DNA from: an uncultured Ruminiclostridium sp. | Lineage (GTDB): Bacteria > Bacillota > Clostridia > Oscillospirales > Ruminococcaceae | Assembly: GCA_910579265.1 (NCBI GenBank) | Contig: CAJTTE010000018.1 | Coordinates: 1-53,668 of the forward strand | Reading direction: 5' to 3' | Length of the DNA: 53,668 nucleotides | In this document: piece by piece, positions 28,223-36,135 of the stretch | Layout of the letters: each line of letters begins with the position of its first letter | Numbering within the stretch: position 1 is the stretch's first letter | Notes under the pieces: model-generated | Seen by the model: only the letters and a program-made list of their open reading frames with translations | What the model was told of the DNA's origin: nothing | Database searches by the model: none | Position numbers and translations under genes: made by a program

Positions 28223-29357
28223 TGTTCTTTAAAATATCGTTGATATCATAGCGTGAATTGACTGATTCTTCTTTAAGAAGACTATCCAGCCTGCTGACCC
28301 TTGGCGAAACCCGTGATGAAGGCCTTTTTTGTTCCCGGCGAGGCACAGGTTCATTTCTTTCGAATGTGTCGGTTCTGTCTATGCCTTCGGTATACATAGG
28401 CGGTTCAGGTCTTGCATTATATTCGGATTTTGAAGTCTGTGGCTGGGTTTTATTTTTCATCTGCTCATAAATGATCTTCGCGGCAGAGCTTTTTGTGTCG
28501 GCGTAAGGCGTCGGAGCAGAACCTTTGGTCGGCGAAACGTCATCCTTTGTTGACATAAACGCATCATTTTTATGTCTGGCTTTTGTTTCCCTGATCAACT
28601 TGTCAATATCTTTTTCCAAAACCGGTTTTCGCTCGGGAACGGTATTTATTGTTTCATTATTCTTTGGAGACGGATTGTAGAGGCCGGCGGCTTCCATAAG
28701 CTTTTGGCGTTCGCCGGAAAAGGCCGGACGCTCCTCTATGGGAATATTTCCTCCAACTCCTTTTTCCGTTTGTGCATAATTCGGAATAAAGGTAGGGATT
28801 TCATCCTGCTTTTTAACGGTCTGAACATTTGGAAGCGGCTCTTTTTTCCTTGCTGCCCCCAGAAATTCAAAAATTACAAAAGCGGCACATGGAAGAACAG
28901 CTATACAGCATATCCCTGCGGGAGATGTAACAAACGAAATGATCATGCCTATAATTTTGGAGTAGTATATGCCTTTTCCCAATATGTGGCTCTGTCCTAC
29001 GGTAATCAGAGAATCCGCATCATTTTTTACGGTGAAAGTATACACTCCGTTTTCGGATTTTGATTGCTGGACCTCTCCGATTCTTGTTTTTTCGTTCTCA
29101 TCACTGAAAAGCACTATATTTCCCGGAACTATTTCGTTATACTTCACATCTCGTGCAATAAGCGCACTTCCGTTTTCCACAAGAGAAAATGCATCGGTAT
29201 CCATAAGGTATATCCGGTTTGAAAATATTTCGGGAGCAAGACTTCCGCCGAATATGACGGATAATATTATCAGAAGAATCGTTGTAATTGCAAGAAGAAT
29301 ATCGACCGCTCCGAAAAATATATAAAAAAATTTAGATTTTCCTTTAATTTTATTCAC
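28212..29357 (-). CDS. Signal peptidase I-like membrane protein without catalytic residues, long tail
   Basis: The 381-residue protein has a membrane segment near residues 13-38, an extracytoplasmic region of about 100 residues and a second membrane segment near 140-165. A 200-residue charged, low-complexity cytoplasmic tail follows. The middle follows the S26/SipW layout (VPGNIVLFSDEN..., a GKGIYYSKIIGMIISFVTSPAG membrane entry), but the nucleophile motif SMxP is replaced by TDAFS and the THR motif by TRIGEV. It should therefore be inactive as a peptidase. The tail carries LVPR-like repeats of Arg/Pro and resembles a scaffold. The frame starts at a GTG (29357); an ATT three codons later has GAGGTG at better spacing. 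Function unknown. Confidence 0.6.
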   Translation of the reverse strand: MNKIKGKSKFFYIFFGAVDILLAITTILLIILSVIFGGSLAPEIFSNRIYLMDTDAFSLVENGSALIARDVKYNEIVPGNIVLFSDENEKTRIGEVQQSKSENGVYTFTVKNDADSLITVGQSHILGKGIYYSKIIGMIISFVTSPAGICCIAVLPCAAFVIFEFLGAARKKEPLPNVQTVKKQDEIPTFIPNYAQTEKGVGGNIPIEERPAFSGERQKLMEAAGLYNPSPKNNETINTVPERKPVLEKDIDKLIRETKARHKNDAFMSTKDDVSPTKGSAPTPYADTKSSAAKIIYEQMKNKTQPQTSKSEYNARPEPPMYTEGIDRTDTFERNEPVPRREQKRPSSRVSPRVSRLDSLLKEESVNSRYDINDILKNIDK

Positions 29358-29364
29358 CTCATTC

Positions 29365-29392
29365 TTGACAAATCCGTAAAAAATGATATAAT
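29365..29392 (+). promoter_or_regulatory. Sigma-A promoter upstream of tRNA-Thr
   Basis: TTGACA, 16-bp spacer, TATAAT on the plus strand. It lies 170 bp before tRNA-Thr with no gene between, so it is the likely promoter of the tRNA, giving a long 5' leader. Confidence 0.65.
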
Positions 29393-29563
29393 AATCTATG
29401 GCATTTTAAAGATATTGGCATTTAACAGAATTTCTGATCTGATAATACCGTATAAAGCCGATTATAATTTTAAGTCTTCCTTATTTATTGTACCACATAT
29501 TTTCGATTATTTCAAGATAGAATGTATTTTTTATTTTTTGTTGTATTGTTTTTATATTTTACT

Positions 29564-29639
29564 GCTGGTGTAGCTCAGTCGGTAGAGCAGCGCATTCGTA
29601 ATGCGCAGGTCGGGGGTTCGAGTCCGTTCACCAGCTCCA
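29564..29639 (+). tRNA. tRNA-Thr (anticodon CGT)
   Basis: 76 nt including an encoded CCA. Acceptor GCTGGTG pairs with CACCAGC; the anticodon stem GCGCA/TGCGC encloses TTCGTAA with anticodon CGT. The T-stem is weak, with a G-G mismatch and two G-T pairs, but the TTCGAGT loop is normal. Confidence 0.93.
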
Positions 29640-29836
29640 CATCTTTTGAAAAACCGTCCTCGGTAAAGCCGAGGACGGTTTTTGCAAAAGGAAAACGGGG
29701 CTACGCCGATCGCCCTTACAGCTCTCTCCTTGGCTCGTTTCCGTCCCGATTTTCCCACTATTTCCTTTAAGGAAATTCATTTTTCTACGCAAAAAAACGA
29801 AAAATGCAAGAACGAATCACGAAACGATGCAGAATT
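29640..29836 (+). repeat. tRNA 3' cassette, copy 1, including terminator
   Basis: Directly after the CCA is a 15-bp perfect terminator stem (AAAAACCGTCCTCGG, 29649-29683). Then come GCAAAAGGAAAACGG, a GGTCGCACTTTCGGCTCTC-like block and TTTCGTCCCGATTTTT-like sequence. The same succession follows tRNA-Gln at 49981 and is repeated at 50222. A divergence to ATGCAGAATTTTAAGAGGAAG leads straight into the 104-bp array. Confidence 0.75.
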
Positions 29837-29837
29837 T

Positions 29838-30450
29838 TAAGAGGAAGAGTTTATTTTGATATCTGAGAACATTGTATCGTTTTTGAGGTATCTCTCCGCT
29901 TTGCTTCGCTATTTTTATGGTATAATAACCTCAAACGAAGGAAAGTGGAAGAAATTATTTTAATGTTTGAGAACATTGTACCGGTTTAGAAGGAACGCTC
30001 CGCTTCGCTTCGCTCTTTTTATGGTATAATAACCTCAAACGAAATAAAGAGGAAGAATTTATTTTAATGTTTGAGAACATTGTACCGATTCAGCGGAATC
30101 GCTCCGCTTTGCTTCGCTCTTCTTATGGTATAATAACCTCAAACGAAGTAAAGAGGAAGAATTTATTTTAATGTTTGAGAACATTGTACCGATTCAGAGG
30201 GATCGCTCCGCTTTGCTTCGCTCTTCTTATGGTATAATAACCTCAAACGAAGTAAAGAGGAAGAATTTATTTTAATGTTTGAGAACATTGTACCGATTCA
30301 GAGGGATCGCTCCGCTTTGCTTCGCTCTTCTTATGGTATAATAACCTCAAACGAAGTAAAGAGGAAGAATTTATTTTAATGTTTGAGAACATTGTACCTT
30401 TTTAAAGGAAGCGTTCGCTTCGCTCACTTTTCTTATGGTATAATAACCTC
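29838..30450 (+). repeat. 104-bp tandem repeat array 1 (six units)
   Basis: Six units with a strict 104-bp period: left arms start at 29919, 30023, 30127, 30231, 30335 and 30437. Each unit holds arm L GGTATAATAACCTCAAAC, a 28-bp GAAGTAAAGAGGAAG-type spacer and arm R GTTTGAGAACATTGTACC. The complement of R matches L at 14 of 18 positions. A 40-bp linker contains CGCTCCGCTTTGCTTCGCTC. Arm L includes a perfect extended -10 (TGGTATAAT) on the plus strand. Units 3-5 are almost identical; the first and last are diverged, as expected of unequal recombination. Confidence 0.95.
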
Positions 30451-30523
30451 GATTTTTAATGTCTAAACCCGTAGCGCAGAATTTTTTGATCATAAGCGTA
30501 TGAAAAAGTTGCCGAATTTCAAA

Positions 30524-30574
30524 TTGAAAACAGCTCCTTGGTGTGATATATTAGATATAGGTTAAGCTTACACC
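30524..30574 (+). promoter_or_regulatory. Promoter and possible operator of the HTH gene
   Basis: TTGAAA, 17-bp spacer, TATATT (30524-30552). An imperfect dyad GGTGTGA...TTACACC (30540-30574) spans the -10 and start region, a good position for autoregulation. Confidence 0.55.
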
Positions 30575-30599
30575 TGAAAAAAATATAAGGAGCATTTTA

Positions 30600-31037
30600 A
30601 TGGAAAAAAATTATACAATAAATGAAGTGGCGGTAATGACAGGTCTTTCAACGCGCACTATAAGAAATTATCTAAAAAGCGGATTTGTGAACGGTGAAAA
30701 AATAAACGGCATATGGACGGTTTCGGCAAATGACTTTTGCGATATGCTTGGGAACCCTGCAATAAAACCGAGTATTAAAGCCAAGCACAACTCCGTTGTT
30801 TATGACTTTCTTGCAGACGAAAGGAAAAAAACAAATAAAATCTGCGCGGTTATCGACCTTTACGCGGATGATGCCGAAGCGGAGGAAATTTCGGGTTTCT
30901 TTTGCAGCGCCGTAAATAACGAAGTAATAAACGATATTATATTTAAATTTGAAAAAAACGGAAGATACGTCCGCGTTATTTTAAGCGGTTCGGAGGAAAA
31001 TGTTATTGAACTGTTGAATCGGTATTATAACGAATAA
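30600..31037 (+). CDS. Small MerR-like HTH protein
   Basis: The 145-residue protein begins with a MerR/excisionase-like winged HTH (YTINEVAVMTGLSTRTIRNYLKSGFV, residues 5-30, then GEKINGIWTVSANDF). A flexible linker and a roughly 80-residue C-terminal alpha/beta domain of unknown family follow (KICAVIDLYADDAEAEEISGF..., VRVILSGSEENVIELLNRYY). AAGGAG precedes the ATG. It lies 150 bp downstream of array 1, reading in the same direction, and ends at a bidirectional terminator. It is probably a DNA-binding regulator; the target is unknown, and the array or its own promoter dyad are candidates. Confidence 0.75.
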   Translation: MEKNYTINEVAVMTGLSTRTIRNYLKSGFVNGEKINGIWTVSANDFCDMLGNPAIKPSIKAKHNSVVYDFLADERKKTNKICAVIDLYADDAEAEEISGFFCSAVNNEVINDIIFKFEKNGRYVRVILSGSEENVIELLNRYYNE

Positions 31038-31065
31038 ATGTTTCATCCCTGACTTGCAAATACGA

Positions 31066-31099
31066 AAAACAACCGTCAAATCACTTGACGGTTGTTTTT
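31066..31099. terminator. Bidirectional terminator between convergent genes
   Basis: A 14-15 bp perfect stem, AAAACAACCGTCAA with TTGACGGTTGTTTT and a short loop, with A-run and T-run on opposite sides. It serves the HTH gene (plus) and the toroid-like gene (minus). Confidence 0.88.
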
Positions 31100-31108
31100 A
31101 CTTTTAAA

Positions 31109-32032
31109 TTATGCGAATTCTCTCAAAAATTTTATTTTTTCAATAACTATAACGGATTTCCACCAATTCTCCGCCAGAGGAAACTCCTTATATTCGTTAA
31201 ACCACTGCCAAGGTACGATAAAAGAGCCGTCTGGAAGCTGACTGTCGGCGATGAATTCACATTCCTTTTCCACAAGCTCCTCATTGCCCTTGTAAAACAT
31301 ATTGTCTCTGCTGTGGATAAATCCGGAAGGTCCGCACACGTATTCGGTCTTCCATTTTTCGGTATCACGGCATATATCCGCGTTCACCTCTTCTATAAGC
31401 TTGTCCCTGAGCTGCTCCATATCAACAAGCTTTATGTCAGCCTCGGAAAGATAATTGAACAGACTGATAAAACAGCCCGTAACATGACTGTCTCCAATGG
31501 GGACATGGACTTTGAACCAATTGCAGGCTTGTCGCGCTATTTCCTCCGCCTTTTTGTACAAAGCGCTGTTTCTGTCGGCAAAGCGCAGGATAAAACCCGC
31601 CAGATTGGCGGTAGGGTTATAATGGAACTCCTCTTCCTTGTCGGAATAGCTCCACCATATTGCGTGAGGGTATTCATCGTTGGACTTGACGGTATTAAGC
31701 CACTGGTTATGCTCTTCGGAAAAATCGGCGCCGCTGTCAAGATAGCGCAAAATGCCCGTGATTATGGGGTGAGAGGCGTCTGTAAATCCGATCTCATTTA
31801 ATATGGAAACGGCATTCCATGTTTGAATGGGACAGGAATTGGGATTAAAGCTGTCTGCCTCTAAAGCGTGTCCAAAGCCGCCGTCCTCGTTTTGGAAGGC
31901 TGCAAGTGCCGTCAGCACGTCTTCCTGCGATCCGTTTTCGAAATGAAAACGCCAGCGTGCAAGCTCGACAGGACGTGCATTGCGGTAAATAAATCTTCGT
32001 GCCGATTCGAAAGAATGTTCGGTATTTTTCAT
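31109..32032 (-). CDS. Alpha/alpha-toroid (prenyltransferase-like) protein of unknown function
   Basis: The 307-residue protein has a QW/PFTB-like repeat, ALAAFQNEDGGFGHALEAD (about residues 42-60), and a second related segment, CEFIADSQLPDGSFIVPWQW, near the C-terminus. This indicates the alpha/alpha-toroid fold of squalene cyclase/prenyltransferase-like proteins. No catalytic motif of a terpene cyclase (DxDD) is seen, so it is probably a binding or structural member of the superfamily. It is soluble, without a signal peptide. It follows the araC gene on the same strand with a 400-bp gap (32033-32432). In that gap I see GC-rich sequence but no gene or repeat family. The ATG at 32032 has AAAGGGG about 10 nt upstream. 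Confidence 0.65.
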   Translation of the reverse strand: MKNTEHSFESARRFIYRNARPVELARWRFHFENGSQEDVLTALAAFQNEDGGFGHALEADSFNPNSCPIQTWNAVSILNEIGFTDASHPIITGILRYLDSGADFSEEHNQWLNTVKSNDEYPHAIWWSYSDKEEEFHYNPTANLAGFILRFADRNSALYKKAEEIARQACNWFKVHVPIGDSHVTGCFISLFNYLSEADIKLVDMEQLRDKLIEEVNADICRDTEKWKTEYVCGPSGFIHSRDNMFYKGNEELVEKECEFIADSQLPDGSFIVPWQWFNEYKEFPLAENWWKSVIVIEKIKFLREFA

Positions 32033-32432
32033 AAAAAACCCCTTTGCTGTTTGTTTGCTGTATTATTGCTCCCCCAACTAATCCCCCGATTTTTATGCGT
32101 CGAACAGCTGCTGAAGGACGAGGAAGAAAAGCCCCGCGGTTTTCAATGAAGGACAATCCCCCCGAGTTTATGAGAAAACCCGGAGCGTTGTCCCTCAGGG
32201 TTTCGGTGCGGGATTATATCCCCCACCGGCAGACCGATAAGGAAGCCGCCGTCTAATGAGGCTATGCCCTTTGCTTACTGCAAAAAGCGGGGGGACTCAG
32301 GGTTTTCGATTAAAAAACCGCAGGAATAGGCGCATATTTCAAGGTTTTCTGACAATGTACTTCGGCATACGGGCAAGCAGAAATGTTCAAGGATTAGTTG
32401 TGGTAGAAATAAAATCTGCTTTTGCCATTGTA

Positions 32433-33245
32433 TCACTTTATTGAAGGATTGTCTTGTAAAAATGCGACGTTATTCAGTGCAATTTCTCTTGCCTGATTAG
32501 GATAGACCGTGTGAAATCTTCGAAAATCCTTTAACAGGTGCGACTGATCGCTGTAACCGTATTCCGCCGCTTTTTCGGCTCCGTTGAAGCACTGTCCCGA
32601 AAGAATATCACGCCACAGGTACTGGTATCTTATCAGCATGGCCGCTTTCTTTGGAGTAAGTCCCGAGTATTCCGAGAAAACCCGTTCAAGCTGACGATTG
32701 CTGATGTGCAGAATTTTTGAAATGTTCTCCGCCGTGCAGATTCCGTGCAGGGTCATTATTTCTCCGAGGGCGTTGAGAAAAAGTCCGCAGTGACGTTCAT
32801 GAAGATTGCTTATAAGGAATTTTTCGGAAAGGGCTATTCGTTCTTTTACGGTTTTGGCATATGTCAGCTTGGGCGCAAGCTCCTTTTCCAACTTTCGGAA
32901 ATGTCCGTTAAGCTCAAAACCGCCGTTAAGAGTTTTGCGCATGCTGTCCTCCGCAAACAGGGCGGCTGTCCATGAGTAAAAGCGAATGCCAAAGGTTTCC
33001 GTTTGCCTGTGAGAAACAAAGGCTTCATCGGAAACTCCGCAAAAAAAAGCTTTGTCATTTCCTGTATCGAAAATAATGTCCGCACAAAGGTCGGGGATAA
33101 TAAGCCTGCCGCCTTGAGCCACGCTTGTCCAGAAACAACGTATATAAGGCTTTAGCGCTTTGCAGGGAGAATATTCCCTATAACCGCTGCGAAAAGGCTG
33201 AGCGGTTATAGGAATAAGAGCATCGGATAATCTTTGATATATCAT
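32433..33245 (-). CDS. AraC-family transcriptional regulator
   Basis: The 270-residue protein has an N-terminal ligand-like domain with CFWTSVAQGG and IIPDLCADIIFD (as in the N-domain of many AraC-like regulators). The C-terminal double HTH covers about residues 165-260: TAENISKILHISNRQLERVFSEYSGLTPKKAAMLIRYQYLW, then AAEYGYSDQSHLLKDFRRFHTVYPNQ. The second HTH shows the canonical GYSDQSHLxxxF(R)R pattern. It lies 68 bp downstream of the second ECF sigma gene on the same strand and is likely co-transcribed with it. Effector and targets are unknown. An AAGGAGAAT site precedes the ATG. Confidence 0.87.
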   Translation of the reverse strand: MIYQRLSDALIPITAQPFRSGYREYSPCKALKPYIRCFWTSVAQGGRLIIPDLCADIIFDTGNDKAFFCGVSDEAFVSHRQTETFGIRFYSWTAALFAEDSMRKTLNGGFELNGHFRKLEKELAPKLTYAKTVKERIALSEKFLISNLHERHCGLFLNALGEIMTLHGICTAENISKILHISNRQLERVFSEYSGLTPKKAAMLIRYQYLWRDILSGQCFNGAEKAAEYGYSDQSHLLKDFRRFHTVYPNQAREIALNNVAFLQDNPSIK

Positions 33246-33313
33246 TTCGTATTCTCCTTGTGCTGTTGATCACCGAAGAAGTCCTGCCGGCAATATTGGA
33301 GCACAGAGCGCGG

Positions 33314-34612
33314 TTACAGGATATAGTCCGTTATGCAGTCATACCAATGCACATAGGTCTCGCCGTTTACCGTAAGTCTTTCGTTATCGGGCAGCATTTC
33401 AGTCCACTTCCTGCCATACCTGTCGATTGCCCAATCGTCACGGTTAAATCTGCGCCAAAGTACGGTTTTTCCGTTTTTGTCGATAAACTGCTCGCTCATT
33501 GCCCCCTCAATATAGGTGTAGCAGTCGGTGACGCATACGGTGTCGTACTCCCTGCCTGCTATTTTAACGGTGTATCTGCCTGTTACGTCCAGCAGAAACT
33601 CTTTTTCTGCGGCGGTAATAATATCGTCCTTTCTTATTATATCATATTTCGGCGCAATGTGTATATCGTTTCCGCAGTTTTCTTCGCCAAATCCCCAGTT
33701 GTCAAGGAAATCACTGCCGTCAAGGAAGGTAAAGTATTTCTTTATTCCGTTTTCGGTATGACTTTCCGCAAGCAGTCGGCAGTGTGTGTCGGTAAGCTGT
33801 GCCACAAAACGGCGCTCTACCTTGGTTTGTCCTCCCGCACTGTTGCATCCCATAGGGTCATACTCCACGGAGGTTATCTCAACCCCCTCTATTCCGTGGA
33901 CCTGCGCTTTGCCCGTTACCTCCATAACGCACTGCTCGGTTCGTTTTCCTTCCGGAAAGTCATACATTGCCCACTTTATTTTTTCTCCCAATTTGGGAAC
34001 GATGAACCAGCCCATCACCTCCTCCCATTTAACGGGGAAAGGTTCTTTGTCGGATTTAATTATTTCATATCTGGGTATTTTTTCGGGCATGAGAGCCGTA
34101 TTTGTACTCATTGCTTTTTCTCCTTTCGCTTCGGCTTTATAGGGATATTTTTCCTTAAAACTCCTTTTTGCATAATACAGGCGGCTTTTTACGGTGCCTA
34201 AGGGCAAACTGAGCCTTTTGGCTATTTCCTCCTGCGACAGACCCTTAAAGTAGTAAAGATAAATGATCTGCTTTTCCTTGTTGCCCAACAGCTCCAATGT
34301 ATCTTTTACAGCGTTGGTTTCCTTGATTCCGCATAAGCTTTTGGTAAATGCGGTTTCGCTTAAGGTATCGAGCGGAATTTCCATAGCCTTTGCTTTTTGG
34401 CGGTAATAGTCATTGCACTTATTTTTGGCAATGCTTATCAGCCACGGCTTAAAGCTGTCCTGATTTTTCAGAGCGGGGTATTTCAGATAGGCGGTCAGGC
34501 AGGTTTCCTGAATTATATCCTTTGCGTCCTGACGGTTGGATACTTTAAAATTTACAAAACGCTCTAACGGATAGAAAAATTCTTTGAGCATTTTTTCAAA
34601 ACTATCAGGCAT
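33314..34612 (-). CDS. ECF-like sigma factor with C-terminal extension (second copy type)
   Basis: About 432 residues. Residues 1-160 are the sigma core: region 2 (RQDAKDIIQETCLTAYLKYP, SFKPWLISIAKNKCNDYYRQ) and region 4 (LGNKEKQIIYLYYFKGLSQEEIAKRLS, LPLGTVKSRLYYAKR). The remaining 250 residues form a soluble domain with many aromatic and acidic residues (MGWFIVPKLGEKIKWAMYDFPEG, CNSAGGQTKVERRF, YIEGAMSEQFID, YVHWYDC). It does not resemble the tail of the sigma at 24879. The start at 34612 is chosen for GGAGG 9 nt upstream; upstream in-frame residues are basic and unsupported. Its araC neighbour downstream suggests a regulatory operon. No anti-sigma gene is present. Confidence 0.83.
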   Translation of the reverse strand: MPDSFEKMLKEFFYPLERFVNFKVSNRQDAKDIIQETCLTAYLKYPALKNQDSFKPWLISIAKNKCNDYYRQKAKAMEIPLDTLSETAFTKSLCGIKETNAVKDTLELLGNKEKQIIYLYYFKGLSQEEIAKRLSLPLGTVKSRLYYAKRSFKEKYPYKAEAKGEKAMSTNTALMPEKIPRYEIIKSDKEPFPVKWEEVMGWFIVPKLGEKIKWAMYDFPEGKRTEQCVMEVTGKAQVHGIEGVEITSVEYDPMGCNSAGGQTKVERRFVAQLTDTHCRLLAESHTENGIKKYFTFLDGSDFLDNWGFGEENCGNDIHIAPKYDIIRKDDIITAAEKEFLLDVTGRYTVKIAGREYDTVCVTDCYTYIEGAMSEQFIDKNGKTVLWRRFNRDDWAIDRYGRKWTEMLPDNERLTVNGETYVHWYDCITDYIL

Positions 34613-34790
34613 TTTGGATCGCCTCCTTTTCAAAAGCAGTATTCGCAAATCTTGTGAAGACCGCTTCTAAGGGAAATAGAAATCGATTTCGTATATATAG
34701 ACGAATTTTATCGGGTAAAGGTTCAAACAAATACAAAAACCGCTCTAATTTTCGCGGGTGACTTTTTGTTTGTTATCTTTCCGGCATTTT

Positions 34791-34969
34791 TAAGGCAACA
34801 CCGCACAATGATTGCGTGTGAATTGCGCAGTCAGATTTTTCGTCAGCCTGCATAAATTCTACGCAGGAATACTGACGTATTTCAAGGTGAATTTGTGTAA
34901 GCTAACGGAATATATGCAGGCAAGCCGCACGCAAAGCCGTCAGACGGTCATTGTGCGGTATTGCCTTAA
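34791..34969 (+). repeat. R2 inverted-repeat element, copy 2
   Basis: Bounded by TTTAAGGCAACACCGCACAA and the complement of CTTAAGGCAATACCGCACAA, 179 bp. The central AATACTGACGTATTTCAAGG block is identical to copy 3. TTAA at both outer ends may be a duplicated target. The rest of 34613-35070 holds nothing else recognisable. Confidence 0.85.
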
Positions 34970-35073
34970 GTTTTAATCAAGCATAATACAAAAACTTTTA
35001 TTAAGACGGCGCTGAAATAAAGCATTATACGGCATAGTATCAAATAAATTTTTCGCGTGTCGGCTTTTTACAA

Positions 35074-35099
35074 GACAAAATTTTGTCCCGTGATATAAT
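35074..35099 (+). promoter_or_regulatory. Extended -10 promoter with 14-bp palindrome
   Basis: A perfect 14-bp palindrome GACAAAATTTTGTC (35074-35087) sits just upstream of an extended -10, TGATATAAT (35091-35099), where a -35 would lie. It reads toward the PNPOx-family gene with a leader of about 215 nt. A repressor or activator site is likely. Confidence 0.5.
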
Positions 35100-35318
35100 T
35101 AACGCAACGAAGCACAGTTATTGCCGTTTGATTGCGAAGTCAGAAGCTTTGCGATCGTACAAATATGACGAGTAAGGCAACGTTTTTAAGCAAAATTTGT
35201 TCAAGACAGCGCAATTTATGCAAGAATGCGGGCCGCAAGGGAGTTAGCCAATAATTGTCGGGCGCCGCTTTAATCAGCGCGGCATGGCAATCAAAAATAA
35301 AGGAGAAATGATCGTAAA

Positions 35319-35741
35319 ATGAATGAAAAAATTATTGAAAGAGCAAGGGGTATTATTGAGGAAAGAGCAGGAGGTCCCCAAAATTTCTGCACCCTTGCTT
35401 TTGTAGATCCGGACGGTTATCCGCATACCACTACTATATCGATTTCAAAGTCGGGGGGCATACGGTGGTTGACATTCTGTACGGGAACGGGCGCAAAGGC
35501 AGACATAATAAACCTCTGCAACAAAGCAAGTGTATGCATTAATTCGGCAGATTACCATATCGCCCTGACGGGAACTATCGAACAGATAACCGCACCAAAT
35601 GTTAAAAAAGAAATGTGGTATGACGGACTGAAAAATCACTTCAGCGGTTGGGATGATCCCAATTACTGCGTGCTGAAATTCACCACCGAACGATATAATC
35701 TTTTGGTTGACTGGCAGGAGGCAAGAGGAAGTCTTACATAA
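35319..35741 (+). CDS. Pyridoxamine 5'-phosphate oxidase family (flavin split-barrel) protein
   Basis: The 140-residue single-domain protein fits the PNPOx-like split barrel: LAFVDPDGYPHTTTISIS, WLTFCTGTGAKADIINLCNKASVCINS and a terminal YNLLVDWQE. These proteins bind FMN or F420 and reduce or bind small cofactors; genuine PdxH activity is unlikely at this length. GGAGAAA lies about 10 nt before the ATG. The gene stands alone, between R2 copy 2 and R1 copy H. Substrate unknown. Confidence 0.8.
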   Translation: MNEKIIERARGIIEERAGGPQNFCTLAFVDPDGYPHTTTISISKSGGIRWLTFCTGTGAKADIINLCNKASVCINSADYHIALTGTIEQITAPNVKKEMWYDGLKNHFSGWDDPNYCVLKFTTERYNLLVDWQEARGSLT

Positions 35742-35770
35742 AAGGAATATACCCATAGATTGAAACGGGA

Positions 35771-35976
35771 TTAGGGCATATTTGAAGACAAAGCAAATTA
35801 GGGCGTATCTGAAAACAAAGCGTTTTGGTACGATTTCGCTAAATATGTGGCGGTTTTAAGAAAAAAACGGAGAAATACGAGGGCATTTCCCAGTTATCCC
35901 GTGGGGATAACTATCGGCATTTTTTGATGAAAAAAGCGTTCGCAGTTAGTAGAAGGGGTGCGATTTGCGGCTATTC
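35771..35976 (+). repeat. R1 inverted-repeat element, copy H with a nested partial end
   Basis: The full copy runs 35798-35976 (TTAGGGCGTATCTGAAAACA to TATTCAGATAGCCGACA). Directly before it, 35771-35797 repeats the left end once more (TTAGGGCATATTTGAAGACA then AAGCAAA). The copy has therefore either inserted into, or partly duplicated, another R1 left end. Confidence 0.8.
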
Positions 35977-36135
35977 AGATAGCCGACATTTTTTAAGCAT
36001 TATACCTAATATTGGACGAAGCCGAATGCACTGCTACAAGCGGTCTGAAATGTATGTTCAATACTTTTTTCTTCAGAAACGAAGTTGCAGCATTCTTGCC
36101 GAAGGCAAGAATTAATTAAAAGTATTGCAAATGTT

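Noticed and set aside
29552..29758. Minus-strand frame over tRNA-Thr and its terminator
   Set aside because: It is the antisense of a tRNA and cassette; the resulting GERTRTPDL-type peptide is a well-known false annotation.
29838..30450. CRISPR array
   Set aside because: The 104-bp units are contiguous with no variable spacers, and no cas genes lie nearby.
31085..31801. 238-codon plus-strand frame
   Set aside because: Antisense to the toroid-like gene and starts inside the bidirectional terminator.
33260..34201. 313-codon plus-strand frame
   Set aside because: Antisense shadow of the second ECF sigma gene, whose sigma motifs are clear.
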